NCBI GenBank assembly: GCA_000272025.2
Contig: AKCV02000017.1
Span: 148,282-212,281, forward strand
Length of the DNA stretch: 64,000 nt
Source: Imbroritus primus
GTDB lineage: Bacteria; Pseudomonadota; Gammaproteobacteria; Burkholderiales; Burkholderiaceae
Direction: 5' to 3'
Shown here: positions 44,408 through 53,467 of the stretch, piece by piece
Layout: every line of letters starts with the position of its first letter
Position numbering within the stretch: the stretch's first letter is position 1
Program-made: the position numbers and the translations under genes
Notes under the pieces: model-generated
Databases searched by the model: none
Told to the model about the DNA's origin: nothing
The model's input: only the letters and a program-made list of their open reading frames with translations

Positions 44408-46521
44408 GCGCCGTGTTCGACGCGGCAGCGACCGGGGGGCAGCCCGCCCCAGGTGCGGCAGACACGCCCGCGTATCTGGCCAGCCTCAACCCCGAGCAAT
44501 GCACCGCCGCGCTGCATGCCGCCGCTGACGGTCCGCTGCTGGTGATCGCCGGCGCTGGTTCGGGCAAGACCAACACGCTGGCGCACCGCGTCGCGCATCT
44601 CGTCTTCAGCGGCGCCGATCCGCAGCGCATCCTGCTGCTGACTTTCTCGCGCCGCGCCGCCGCCGAAATGGAGCGGCGCGTCGGGCAGATCATCAACCGC
44701 GTGCTCGGTGCGCCGGCCGGGCAGCGGCCGCCGGTATTCCCGTGGGCCGGCACCTTCCACGGCGTGGGCGCGCGGCTGCTGCGCGAGGTGGCGGAGCAGA
44801 TCGGCCTGTCGCCCGACTTCACCATCCATGATCGCGCCGATGCCGAGGACATGCTGGCGCTGGTGCGGCACGATCTTGGACTCGACGCCACGCGCGACCG
44901 CTTTCCCACCAAGGCCACCTGCCTGGCGATCTACTCGCGCGCCGTGAACAGCGAGGCGGACCTGTCCGCCGTGCTGCGCACCGCCTTTCCGTGGTGCGCG
45001 CAATGGGAGGCGGAACTGGCCGAACTGTTCGAAAGCTACGTGGCTGCCAAGCAGGCGCAGCACGTGCTCGACTACGACGACCTGCTGCTGTACTGGGCGC
45101 ACCTGATGCAGGAGCCTGCACTGGCTGCGCAACTGCGGGCGCGCTTCGATCACATCCTGGTGGACGAGTACCAGGACACCAACCGCCTGCAGGCCTCCAT
45201 CCTGCTGGCGTTGCGGCCCGATGGGCGCGGCCTGACGGTGGTCGGCGACGATGCGCAGTCCATCTATTCCTTTCGTGCGGCCACGGTCCGCAACATCCTC
45301 GATTTTCCTCGCCACTTCGATCCGCCGGCGCGCATCGTCACGCTCTCCCGCAACTACCGCTCGACGCCGCCGATCCTCGCCGCATCGAATGCCATCATCG
45401 GCCTCGCGCCCGAGCGTTATGCCAAGGACCTGTGGAGCACGCGCGACGGCGGGCAGAAGCCGCGTCTCGTGTCGGTGGCTGACGAGGCCGAGCAGGCGCG
45501 CTGTGTCGCCGCCTCGGTGCTCGCCCATCGCGAGCAGGGCATGGCGCTCAAGGCGCAGGCGGCGCTGTTCCGCACGGCCAGCCACAGCGCGCAGCTCGAG
45601 ATCGAACTGGTGCGGCGCAATATTCCGTTCGTGAAATTCGGCGGGCTGAAGTTTCTCGAAGCCACGCACGTCAAGGACGTGCTCTCGGTGCTGCGCTGGG
45701 CGCAGAATCCGCGCAACCGCATCGCCGGTTTTCGCGTCGTGCGGCTACTGCCTGGCATCGGTCCAGTGAGCGCTACGCGTTTGCTCGATGCCATGGACGC
45801 GTCGGCCGATCCGCTGGCAGCCCTCCTTGCCTTTCGCATGCCTGGTGCTGCAGCGGAGGCCTGGGCCGCATTTGCCCCGCTGTTTGCCATGCTGCACCGG
45901 GAGCGTTCCGCGTGGCCTGCGGAGGTCGGTGCGGTGGCGCGCTGGTATGCGCCGCATCTCGAGCGCCTGCATGACGACGCGGCGGTGCGTAGCGGCGATA
46001 TCGACCAGCTCGAACGCATCGCCGCCACATACGCCTCACGCGAGCGTTTCCTGACCGAGCTGACGCTTGATCCGCCGGAAGCGTCGAGTGGCGAATCCGG
46101 CGTGCCGCTGCGCGATGATGACTACATGGTGCTGTCGACCATCCACTCGGCCAAGGGGCAGGAGTGGCGCGCGGTGTCGATCCTCAACGTGGTCGATGGC
46201 TGCATGCCCTCGGATCTGGCGACCGGCTCGCAGGACGAGATCGAAGAGGAGCGCCGCCTGCTGTACGTGGGTATGACGCGGGCGCGCGATCATCTGCAGC
46301 TGATCGTGCCGCAGCGCTTCTATGTGCCACAGCAAAAGTACGGTGACCGCCACGTGCTCGCAGGGCGCAGCCGCTTCATTTCCAACGCCGTGGCGCGTAC
46401 CTTCGAGACGTGCTCGTGGCCACCCCCGCCGCCGCTCGAGCCGCTGCCGCCCTCGCGTCGCCCGCCGCCCGCCGCCATCGATATGCTGGCGCGGATGCGC
46501 GGGCAGTGGAAGGTGCGCTAA
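44404..46521 (+). CDS. UvrD/Rep-family ATP-dependent DNA helicase
   Basis: An SF1A helicase of 705 residues with all motifs: Walker A GAGSGKTNT (50-58), Ia LLLTFSRRAAAEM, II LVDEYQDTNRLQ (about 252-263), III VVGDDAQSIYSFR, IV LSRNYRS, V LSTIHSAKGQEWRAV and VI LLYVGMTRARDHL. The C-terminus is Pro-rich (WPPPPPLEPLPPSRRPPP). It translocates 3'-5' on single-stranded DNA and may act in repair or removal of protein blocks. It is coupled to the LexA-like repressor gene by a 4-base ATGA overlap, which suggests a DNA-damage-inducible unit. Confidence 0.93.
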   Translation: MSAVFDAAATGGQPAPGAADTPAYLASLNPEQCTAALHAAADGPLLVIAGAGSGKTNTLAHRVAHLVFSGADPQRILLLTFSRRAAAEMERRVGQIINRVLGAPAGQRPPVFPWAGTFHGVGARLLREVAEQIGLSPDFTIHDRADAEDMLALVRHDLGLDATRDRFPTKATCLAIYSRAVNSEADLSAVLRTAFPWCAQWEAELAELFESYVAAKQAQHVLDYDDLLLYWAHLMQEPALAAQLRARFDHILVDEYQDTNRLQASILLALRPDGRGLTVVGDDAQSIYSFRAATVRNILDFPRHFDPPARIVTLSRNYRSTPPILAASNAIIGLAPERYAKDLWSTRDGGQKPRLVSVADEAEQARCVAASVLAHREQGMALKAQAALFRTASHSAQLEIELVRRNIPFVKFGGLKFLEATHVKDVLSVLRWAQNPRNRIAGFRVVRLLPGIGPVSATRLLDAMDASADPLAALLAFRMPGAAAEAWAAFAPLFAMLHRERSAWPAEVGAVARWYAPHLERLHDDAAVRSGDIDQLERIAATYASRERFLTELTLDPPEASSGESGVPLRDDDYMVLSTIHSAKGQEWRAVSILNVVDGCMPSDLATGSQDEIEEERRLLYVGMTRARDHLQLIVPQRFYVPQQKYGDRHVLAGRSRFISNAVARTFETCSWPPPPPLEPLPPSRRPPPAAIDMLARMRGQWKVR

Positions 46522-46646
46522 GATCGCGGTTCGATATTGCCGGAACTGCTACCCAAGGCTGTACCGATCCTTCGCGCGCTTTCGCCCTTCGACGCTTGAG
46601 CCCGCCCTTACCGCAGCATGGACTTTTTTTAGCTGGAACTGCCGAC

Positions 46647-47330
46647 ATGACCACGACGTTGCCCGCCATCGAAATCGAAACCGCACCGAATCCCGACTTC
46701 TCCATCATCTGGATGCATGGCCTCGGCGCGGACGGCAGCGATTTCGTGCCGGTGGTGCCTGAGCTCGGCCTGTCCGAGGATGTCGCCGTGCGCTTCGTGT
46801 TTCCTCATGCGCCGACGATTCCGGTGACCATCAACAACGGCTACGTGATGCGCGCGTGGTACGACATCGTCGCCATTGACGGCGGTGCGCGCCACGCCGA
46901 CGAGGCCGGGATCCGCGCCTCGCGCGACATCGTGCGCAAGCTGATCGAACGCGAGAACGGACGCGGCGTGCCGCCCTCGCGCATCGTGCTGGCCGGTTTC
47001 TCGCAAGGCGGCGCGATTGCCTATATCGCCGGTCTCACGCATCCCGAGGCGCTGGCCGGGATCATCGCGCTGTCGACGTACATTCCCGCCCCGGCCTTGC
47101 TCGCTGCCGAGTTCGATCCCGCCAACCGTGCGACGCCGGTGTTCGCCGCCCATGGCACGCAGGATGGCGTGGTGCCGCTGCAGCTCGGCGAGCAGGCACG
47201 GCAGGCGCTGACGGACCTCGGCAACCCGCTCGAGTGGCGCACCTATCCGATGGCGCACTCCGTGTGTCTCGAGGAAATCACCGAGATCGGTGCGTGGCTG
47301 ACCGCGCGCATCGGTACGCGCGCGGCCTGA
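46647..47330 (+). CDS. Carboxylesterase/phospholipase (alpha/beta hydrolase)
   Basis: A 227-residue hydrolase of the carboxylesterase/acyl-protein thioesterase family. The oxyanion segment is WMHGLGADGSDF. The nucleophile is Ser119 in LAGFSQGGAIA, with Asp173 (HGTQDGVVP) and His204 (YPMAHSVCLEE) completing the triad. The cap is short, as in Pseudomonas EstB/CarB-type enzymes. Natural esters are unknown. Confidence 0.92.
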   Translation: MTTTLPAIEIETAPNPDFSIIWMHGLGADGSDFVPVVPELGLSEDVAVRFVFPHAPTIPVTINNGYVMRAWYDIVAIDGGARHADEAGIRASRDIVRKLIERENGRGVPPSRIVLAGFSQGGAIAYIAGLTHPEALAGIIALSTYIPAPALLAAEFDPANRATPVFAAHGTQDGVVPLQLGEQARQALTDLGNPLEWRTYPMAHSVCLEEITEIGAWLTARIGTRAA

Positions 47331-47388
47331 GTAGCTCCGCCGTCGTGCGTCATCCACGGCCTAGCGCATCGGGTCTGGATGACGCGGC

Positions 47389-47952
47389 TTATGCAGTGGC
47401 TTGCGCGTGCTGCTTGACCCAGGCCACGTAGCGATCCATCCAGCCCTGCAGGAACTTGCGCGTGCCGGGATTGCCGATGCCACCGTCGGCGTCGAACAGA
47501 TCGTCCTTCATCTGCAGGTAGAGCTCCGGCTGCGTGAGCAGTCGCATGTCCAGATAGCACAGCACATTGCGCAGGTGCTGCTGCGCCATCGAGGTGCCGG
47601 TTGCACCCGGCGAGATACCTGCCACGCCCACTGGCTTGCCGGCCCATACGCTCTTGCCATACGGCCGCGAACCGTGGTCCAGCGCGTTTTTCAGGATGCC
47701 GGGCATCGAGCGGTTGTATTCCGGCGTCACGAACAGCACGCCGTGCGCCGCCTTGATCTCATCTTTCATACGCTGCACCGGCGCCGCGGGATGGTCGTCG
47801 TCGTCCTGGTTGTAGAGCGGCAGGTCGTCCATACGCACGTAGTGAAACTTCAGCTCCGGCGGCGCCAGCTTCTCGAGCGCGCGCGCCAGGCGCACATTGA
47901 ACGATTCCTTGCGCAGGCTGCCGATGACAACGGCGATGGTGTACGGGGACAT
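47389..47952 (-). CDS. NAD(P)H-dependent FMN reductase (chromate/quinone reductase type)
   Basis: A 187-residue flavodoxin-like reductase related to E. coli ChrR/YieF. The FMN phosphate loop is VIGSLRKESFNVRLARAL, and PEYNRSMPGILKNALDHGS is the family's second flavin-binding motif. It reduces quinones, and often chromate, while avoiding semiquinone radicals. AAGGAG precedes the ATG. Convergent with the esterase gene. Confidence 0.92.
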   Translation of the reverse strand: MSPYTIAVVIGSLRKESFNVRLARALEKLAPPELKFHYVRMDDLPLYNQDDDDHPAAPVQRMKDEIKAAHGVLFVTPEYNRSMPGILKNALDHGSRPYGKSVWAGKPVGVAGISPGATGTSMAQQHLRNVLCYLDMRLLTQPELYLQMKDDLFDADGGIGNPGTRKFLQGWMDRYVAWVKQHAQATA

Positions 47953-48223
47953 GGCTTCTCCTTGAGGCGGATACGCGGGAGACCGCGAGGGTGGGCAGCG
48001 GGCGCGACCATGGAGTCTCGAGCAAACAGTGCGAACCATGATCTGCCGTGCGGGTAACACAGAGTCTAGACAGGTTTGCCCGGGTTGTCTGCCGTGCTTT
48101 CTCCGACACGTGGCAGACGCCGCACCGGTATCGCGACGTGATGCGATTGGCACGCCAGGACATGGATGCGGCTGGCGTATGCCCATGCGCGGAACCAATC
48201 CCGACAGGCACGGTCCACCGGGC

Positions 48224-48670
48224 ATGAATACGCGCGCATACTCCCTCCCCCTCGCGCTCTGCACGGCGACATTGCTCGTTGCTTGCGGCAGCTCTCCGAA
48301 ACAGCAGCAGGCGGCCGAGGCCGCCGCCGATACTCCGGCGGCGCAGGCTGCGGCACCCGCCCAGATGCCGGAATGGCAAATGCTGCGTGCGCGTCATTTC
48401 GAATGTGCCACCGACAAGGCCAACGAACTCATGCGTGGCAGCGCCTCCTCGCCCGACGTGGCCCGCCAGGCGCTGCGCGCGTGCGATGACCGGCTCTCGG
48501 CCATGCGCACCTCCTTCCGCACCTACCTCGAAACGCAGATGGTGTCCTCGCATGGCAAGGCTGGCGCACGCCGCGCCGCCGACCAGCTGGCGCGCGACAC
48601 CGAGCGCAAGGTCCAGACGTATCTCGAGCAGTCCGTCGTCTACACACGCTACCAGGCCAAAGTCCGGTAA
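48224..48670 (+). CDS. Small lipoprotein of unknown function
   Basis: A 148-residue protein with a lipoprotein signal (LALCTATLLVACGSS, lipobox VAC). A Gln/Ala-rich linker is followed by a charged helical domain with two cysteines (RHFECATDKA and LRACDDRL) that may form a disulfide in the periplasm. No known domain was recognised. The start is the ATG at 48224; the signal peptide would be unusually long from an upstream in-frame start. Confidence 0.7.
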   Translation: MNTRAYSLPLALCTATLLVACGSSPKQQQAAEAAADTPAAQAAAPAQMPEWQMLRARHFECATDKANELMRGSASSPDVARQALRACDDRLSAMRTSFRTYLETQMVSSHGKAGARRAADQLARDTERKVQTYLEQSVVYTRYQAKVR

Positions 48671-48765
48671 AGTAGAAACGTAACCAGAGGCATCCAGGGC
48701 ATGCCCGTGCCATTGCGCGGTGCACCGCCCCATGACCACGGCTGACGCCATCAGGGGAGTACGAC

Positions 48766-49023
48766 ATGGTTTCCCATCTGCCTTCCGATCCGGAGCCGGG
48801 CAAGCACGCCGGCGCAGAACATATTGGCGATGCGCTCGAGCATCTCAGCAACGCCGTCGACGATGACAGCATTGCGGCCAGTGCCGCGAAGGGTTTGCTG
48901 TACAGCGTGATGGAGACCCTCGGCACGGTTATCGGCGACCCGGACCTGCCGGCGCATGTCCGTTCGGGTTACGAGGGGCTGCTCGAAAAGGCGCGTGAAC
49001 TGCGCGCCCGGCTAGAGGAATGA
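48766..49023 (+). CDS. Small hypothetical protein
   Basis: An 85-residue acidic, helical protein (GAEHIGDALEHLSNAVDDDS..LLEKARELRARLEE) without cysteine, signal or membrane segment. I do not recognise its family. The coding pattern (GC-rich third positions, a compact protein) supports a real gene. It lies 95 bases after the lipoprotein gene on the same strand. A hairpin (GGCCAGC-GCAC-GCTGGCC, 49029-49046) follows its stop. Confidence 0.6.
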   Translation: MVSHLPSDPEPGKHAGAEHIGDALEHLSNAVDDDSIAASAAKGLLYSVMETLGTVIGDPDLPAHVRSGYEGLLEKARELRARLEE

Positions 49024-49028
49024 AAGAC

Positions 49029-49046
49029 GGCCAGCGCACGCTGGCC
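49029..49046. terminator. Hairpin after the 85-residue gene
   Basis: A GGCCAGC/GCTGGCC stem with a GCAC loop, starting six bases after the stop of the small gene. No T-run follows, so intrinsic termination is doubtful. Confidence 0.35.
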
Positions 49047-49069
49047 GCAGGAATACCACAGGATCAAAG

Positions 49070-49096
49070 CGGAGCCCGCGCCACGCGCCGGCTCCG
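49070..49096 (-). terminator. Possible terminator of sodC
   Basis: A CGGAGCC/GGCTCCG stem with a 13-base loop lies 11 bases after the sodC stop. On the minus strand it is followed by CTTTGATCC, only a short T-run, so the call is weak. Confidence 0.35.
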
Positions 49097-49106
49097 TACT
49101 GCTCGC

Positions 49107-49670
49107 TCAGCCCTGGCGAATGACGCCGCACGCCAGACGCGGCCCGGCATTGCCGGTCGGCTGGGTGGTGTAGTCGTCCGGATCGCGGTGCACGATCAGG
49201 CCGCGGTCGAGCACGCTGTTCGCGCCGCGCCCCACGCTGATCGACGTCGTCACGAATTCCACGCGCGCCTGCCCGGCGGCATCCACCACCAGCGACGGCA
49301 GGTCGCCCGCATGATGCGGGCCCGCGCCATGGCGGCCGTGCGGCGTGCCGCCCGGATTGAAGTGGCCGCCCGCGCTCATGCCGTCGCCACTCGAGCAGTC
49401 GCCCTTCTCGTGTACATGGAAACCCAGTTGCGCGCCCGGCGCCAGTCCGCGTACCGTGCCGGTCACGCGCACCTTGTCGCCAATCTGCTCGAAGCGCACC
49501 GAGCCGTTGGCAGTATTGCCGCGCGTTGGCTCGAGCTGGGCCGTGGCGACGGCCGAAGGCTTGGGTGTGGCACATGCGGCCAGGCCCAACGCCACTGCAG
49601 CGGCGACACCCGCAGTGGCCAGGATACGGGCCGACCGGCCGGCCGTTCGGAATGGATGCGGTATCTTCAT
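49107..49670 (-). CDS. sodC: Superoxide dismutase [Cu-Zn], periplasmic lipoprotein form
   Basis: A 187-residue Cu,Zn-SOD. The signal ends LGLAACATPK, a lipobox, so it is probably membrane-anchored in the periplasm. Copper ligands are in LGFHVHEKGDCSS. The zinc loop runs GHFNPGGTPHGRHGAGPHHAGDL in part, and a later His is in GLIVHRDPDDY. A conserved Cys pair (GDC..RLACGVI) gives the subunit disulfide. It detoxifies superoxide in the periplasm. Confidence 0.95.
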   Translation of the reverse strand: MKIPHPFRTAGRSARILATAGVAAAVALGLAACATPKPSAVATAQLEPTRGNTANGSVRFEQIGDKVRVTGTVRGLAPGAQLGFHVHEKGDCSSGDGMSAGGHFNPGGTPHGRHGAGPHHAGDLPSLVVDAAGQARVEFVTTSISVGRGANSVLDRGLIVHRDPDDYTTQPTGNAGPRLACGVIRQG

Positions 49671-49789
49671 TGTTGTCTCCAGGTTGAGCGGCACGCGACA
49701 CGTGCCCGCAGGGTCGAAGCGCCCTACGAGTGTTGATGCAGCGGCGCCGCGTTGTCAACCTGAAGCGTGACGGGAAGACACCGGGAGAC

Positions 49790-50794
49790 TTAGTCCTCCG
49801 CCACGAAGCCCGACGCCTCGACGATCGGCTTCCAGGCGGCACGCTCGGTCAGCATGCGCTGCTGCGCTTCCTTGCCGGTCTTGCCGACCACTTCGAGGCC
49901 CAGCCCTTCGAGCTTGGCCGCCGTCGCGGCATTGTTCGAGGCTGCAATGAACATCTTCTCCACGCGCGCCATCACTTCCGGCGGCGTGCCGCCCGGCACG
50001 AACGCACCGTACCAGCTGGTGGCGTATTCGAACTGGCCGAAGCCCTGCTCCTTGGCTGTCGGCACTTCCGGCAGCGCCTTGGCGCGCTTGGTGCCGCTCA
50101 CGCCGAGGAAGCGCAGCTTGCCGCCCTTGTAGAGCTGCATCATGCTGGCGACCGCATCCCAGCCCATCGACACATTGCCGCTGATTACATCGACCAGCAT
50201 CGGCGATGCGCCACGATACGCCGCCGGCGTGATCTTCACGTTGATGTCGTTGCCGAGCGCCACTGCGCCGAGATGACCTGCACTGCCAATGGTGGCGAGG
50301 CCAATGCTGGCCTGCTGCGGATTCTTCTTGGCCCAGGCGACATACTCGCCGAGGGTCTTGTACGGCTGCTGCGGACCGGCTGCGATCACTGTCGGCACAT
50401 CGGTCAGCAGGGCTGCCGGCACCAGGTCCTTGTCGGCGTCGTAGCCGAGCTTTTTGTAGGTCAGCGGAAAGATGGTGAAGAGCGGCGACGGACCGACGAA
50501 GATCGTCTTGCCATCGGGCTTAGAGCGCTTCACATAGTCGAGCGCGAGGCGCGCCGAGGCGCCCGGCTTGTTTTCCACCAGCACCGTACCGTGGCCGTCC
50601 TGGCGTAGTTGCTCAGCGTACAGGCGCGCGAGGTTATCGGCGGCGCCGCCGGGGGCGTAGCCGACGATGATGCGGATCGGTGTGTCGTTGTCGTTTGCGG
50701 CCCAGGCCGGAGCGTGCAGGGCCAGGCCCGCCAGCATCGCGGCCGAGGCAGCCAGGGAATGTTGAACGAAGCGGCGGCGGGTAGAGGAAGTCAT
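49790..50794 (-). CDS. Bug-family (TctC-like) periplasmic substrate-binding receptor
   Basis: A 334-residue tripartite tricarboxylate receptor-type protein. The N-terminus MTSSTRRRFVQHSLAASAAM resembles a twin-arginine signal. The mature protein has the Bug pattern: PIRIIVGYAPGGAADNLARL, VENKPGASARLA and ADKDLVPAALLTDVP. It binds a small carboxylated solute in the periplasm. It follows the amidase gene by 79 bases on the same strand, so it may capture the amidase's substrate. No TctA/TctB permease is nearby, which is typical of the expanded Bug family. Confidence 0.92.
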   Translation of the reverse strand: MTSSTRRRFVQHSLAASAAMLAGLALHAPAWAANDNDTPIRIIVGYAPGGAADNLARLYAEQLRQDGHGTVLVENKPGASARLALDYVKRSKPDGKTIFVGPSPLFTIFPLTYKKLGYDADKDLVPAALLTDVPTVIAAGPQQPYKTLGEYVAWAKKNPQQASIGLATIGSAGHLGAVALGNDINVKITPAAYRGASPMLVDVISGNVSMGWDAVASMMQLYKGGKLRFLGVSGTKRAKALPEVPTAKEQGFGQFEYATSWYGAFVPGGTPPEVMARVEKMFIAASNNAATAAKLEGLGLEVVGKTGKEAQQRMLTERAAWKPIVEASGFVAED

Positions 50795-50873
50795 GTCGAT
50801 GGGTCTCTCAAGTACAAACGAACGAAGAAGCAAAAGAACAAACAAAAATGCAAGCAACGGTGTGCCGCCGCGC

Positions 50874-52325
50874 TCAGCACGCGCCGCCGGGTGCTGCGGC
50901 CGGAAACTGCGGCCAGCGGCTGCGCTGGTCGCACGCCGCTTCGAACACGGCGGCGGCGCGCAGCAGGTCGGCATCGCCACGGAACTGTCCCACCAGCTGC
51001 AGGCCGATGGGCAGGCCATCCGTACCGAACCCGCACGGCAGGCTGATAGCCGGATGGCCAGTCATATTGAACGGCATAGTCCACGGGAACCAGTGCGCAC
51101 GCACGTTCTCCAGGGCCTGGCCATCGATGTCGATGGTCCCGAACAGGTCCTGGTCGATCGGCAGCGCCGTGCGCGTCAGCGTCGGCATGGCCAGGAAATC
51201 GGCTCGCCCCAGCAGGTCCTGCACGCGCAGGAACAGCGCGCTGCGGTCGAACATGGCGCGCTGGTATTCCACGCCGCTGACTTCCGAGGCCGAGGCGATC
51301 TGCTTGAGGAAGGTCGGGCTCAGCGTGTCGCCGTGTTTCGCCGCCGGTTCGACGAAGCGTGTGCGCCACACGGTGTGGTTGATGGCGCGCCAGATGCTTT
51401 CGACATTGAAGCCCTCGCCGGAAAATTCTTCCAGTTCCGCGCCGAGTCCTGCCAGGGTGGCAAGGCTGGCCTCGAAGGCCTTGGCGACATCGGCGGCCAC
51501 GGGCCGTCCCGGCGGCGCCAGGCAGTAGAGAATGCGGCGGCCGCGCAGGTCGCCCTGCGGCTGGGCCGCGCCAATGTAATCGGCAGACGGCATGCCGAGC
51601 GACCACGGATCGCAGGCGTGCGGTCCGGCCATGGCCTGCAGCATCAGGCCGGTATCGGCGACGGTACGCGTGGTCGGCGTGACATAGGTCTGGTTGCCGA
51701 ACAGGTCCTGTGCCTGGCTGTGCGGCACCACGCCCTGGCTTTGCTTGATGCCCACCACGCCATTGCAGGCGGCCGGAATGCGCGTCGAGCCGCCGCCGTC
51801 GGTGGCCACCGCCAGCGGGGCGATGCCGCTGGCGACGGCCACCGCCGCGCCGCCGCTCGAGCCGCCGCTGGTGCGTGTGGCATCCCAGGCATTGCGGGTG
51901 CGGCCGTAGAGCGGGGAATCGGTCAGGCATTTCGAGCCGAATTCCGGCGATGTGGTCTTGCCGATCAGGATCGCGCCTTGCGCGCGCAGGCGTGCGACCG
52001 ACACTGCATCCTGCGCCGGTACATTGTCGGCAAACGGTACCGCGCCGAAGGTGGTGCGCACACCGGCGGTGTTGACGATGTCCTTGACGGTGAACGGGAT
52101 GCCATGCAACAGGCCCAGCGGACGGCCGGCGGTGATGGCCTGTTCGGCCTGCCGGGCCTCTTCCATCGCCGATTCGGCGCAGAGCGTAATGAAGCAGTTG
52201 AGTTCGGGTTGCAGGCGTGCGGCGCGTGCCAGCACGGCGGCCGTCACGTCTACGGGGGAAATGTCCTTGCGGGCGATGCGGGTGCGAAGCTCAGCGGCGG
52301 ACAGGAAACAGAGCGCTTCGCTCAT
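50874..52325 (-). CDS. Amidase (amidase-signature family)
   Basis: A 483-residue amidase-signature hydrolase. The Ser-cisSer-Lys triad is complete: Lys81 (FTVKDIVNTAG), Ser156 (TSGGSSGGAAVAVASG) and Ser180 (DGGGSTRIPA). It is cytoplasmic and hydrolyses an unidentified amide. It lies between a LysR-type gene and a Bug receptor on the same strand, so the three may form one transcription unit in which the receptor and amidase handle the same compound. Confidence 0.93.
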   Translation of the reverse strand: MSEALCFLSAAELRTRIARKDISPVDVTAAVLARAARLQPELNCFITLCAESAMEEARQAEQAITAGRPLGLLHGIPFTVKDIVNTAGVRTTFGAVPFADNVPAQDAVSVARLRAQGAILIGKTTSPEFGSKCLTDSPLYGRTRNAWDATRTSGGSSGGAAVAVASGIAPLAVATDGGGSTRIPAACNGVVGIKQSQGVVPHSQAQDLFGNQTYVTPTTRTVADTGLMLQAMAGPHACDPWSLGMPSADYIGAAQPQGDLRGRRILYCLAPPGRPVAADVAKAFEASLATLAGLGAELEEFSGEGFNVESIWRAINHTVWRTRFVEPAAKHGDTLSPTFLKQIASASEVSGVEYQRAMFDRSALFLRVQDLLGRADFLAMPTLTRTALPIDQDLFGTIDIDGQALENVRAHWFPWTMPFNMTGHPAISLPCGFGTDGLPIGLQLVGQFRGDADLLRAAAVFEAACDQRSRWPQFPAAAPGGAC

Positions 52326-52424
52326 GAACGGCAATCTCCAGTCGGTATTCTGCGGCCCGCGCATGCGCGCAGCCGGCACAGCCGTAAGGATAACCCGTAT
52401 TGGTGCTGCTTCAGCGTGTGAACA

Positions 52425-53345
52425 TCAACCGGCGCTCGTCCGCGTCTCCCACGGCAGGCCGGCATCGAAGCGGTTTTTCAGGAACTCCACGAAGGCGCGC
52501 AGCGGCGGCGGCGTATAGCGCGTTGGCAGCGTGATGGCGTAGAGCGTCGCGCCGGGTGAGCCGGTCAGCCGGTAGTCGTCGAGCACCGTCACCAGCGTGC
52601 CGCGCTGGCGGCCCTCCGCGGCCACGTAGGATGGCAGTAGCGCAATGCCGTGGCCTGCCGCGGCCATTTCGCCGAGAAAGCCGTAGTCGGCCGACTCGAT
52701 ATGCGACTGCAGCGCTGTGCGGTGCAACTGGCCGGTCTGCGCATGTGCCAGCTCGAGCGCCACGCGGTGCCGCACGCCCAGGCAGGTATGGCTGGTCAGG
52801 TCTTCCGGTGTTTGCGGTCGCCCACGCGCCGCGAGATAGCCGGGGCTTGCGCATAGCCGCCACTCGATCGGCCCGAGCGCGCGCGCCACACAATGCTCGC
52901 CCGGTTCGTTGGTGACCCGCAGCGCGACGTCGATATTGCTTTCCATCAGATCGACCATGCCGCCCTTGAAGGTGACGGACAGCGTTACCTCCGGATAGCG
53001 CGTACAAAACTCCGCGAACAGCGCCGTCAGGTACAGCCGTCCCACGGCCGGCGGACAGCTGACATGCAAAGGTCCGCGCACCACGCTGCCCAGCGTGTCG
53101 AGCAACTCGGCGGCGCGCTCCACCTCGGCGCGGATCACGGTGCATTGCGCATAGAATGCCTCGCCGATGTCGGTCAGGCTCATGCGCCGCGTGGTGCGCC
53201 GGAGCAGCTGCGCCTGGGCGTCGCGCTCGAGCTTGCGGATGCGACGGCTGACATTGGAGCGGTCGATGCCGAGCTTGCGCGCCGCGCCCATGAAGCTGCC
53301 GGCCTCCACCACGGTGGCGAAGAAGAGATAGGCGTCGAGTTCCAT
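52425..53345 (-). CDS. LysR-family transcriptional regulator
   Basis: A 306-residue LTTR with an N-terminal helix-turn-helix (FFATVVEAGSFMGAARKLGIDRSNVSRRIRKLE). The effector domain follows (GPLHVSCPPAVGRLYLTALF, ESNIDVALRV). It is divergent from the Bug-ligase pair (53468 onward) and upstream of the amidase on its own strand, so it probably controls both directions. It starts at MELDAYLFF. Confidence 0.92.
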   Translation of the reverse strand: MELDAYLFFATVVEAGSFMGAARKLGIDRSNVSRRIRKLERDAQAQLLRRTTRRMSLTDIGEAFYAQCTVIRAEVERAAELLDTLGSVVRGPLHVSCPPAVGRLYLTALFAEFCTRYPEVTLSVTFKGGMVDLMESNIDVALRVTNEPGEHCVARALGPIEWRLCASPGYLAARGRPQTPEDLTSHTCLGVRHRVALELAHAQTGQLHRTALQSHIESADYGFLGEMAAAGHGIALLPSYVAAEGRQRGTLVTVLDDYRLTGSPGATLYAITLPTRYTPPPLRAFVEFLKNRFDAGLPWETRTSAG

Positions 53346-53467
53346 GATCCTGTCGATTGATGCGTTGTGCGCAACAAACTTGTGCGCGCCAGTAGTCTTA
53401 CAGAGCGCGCACGCCAATGCAATACTGCAGAAAACCTCATATCGACAACGCATAACCCGGAGGAGAC

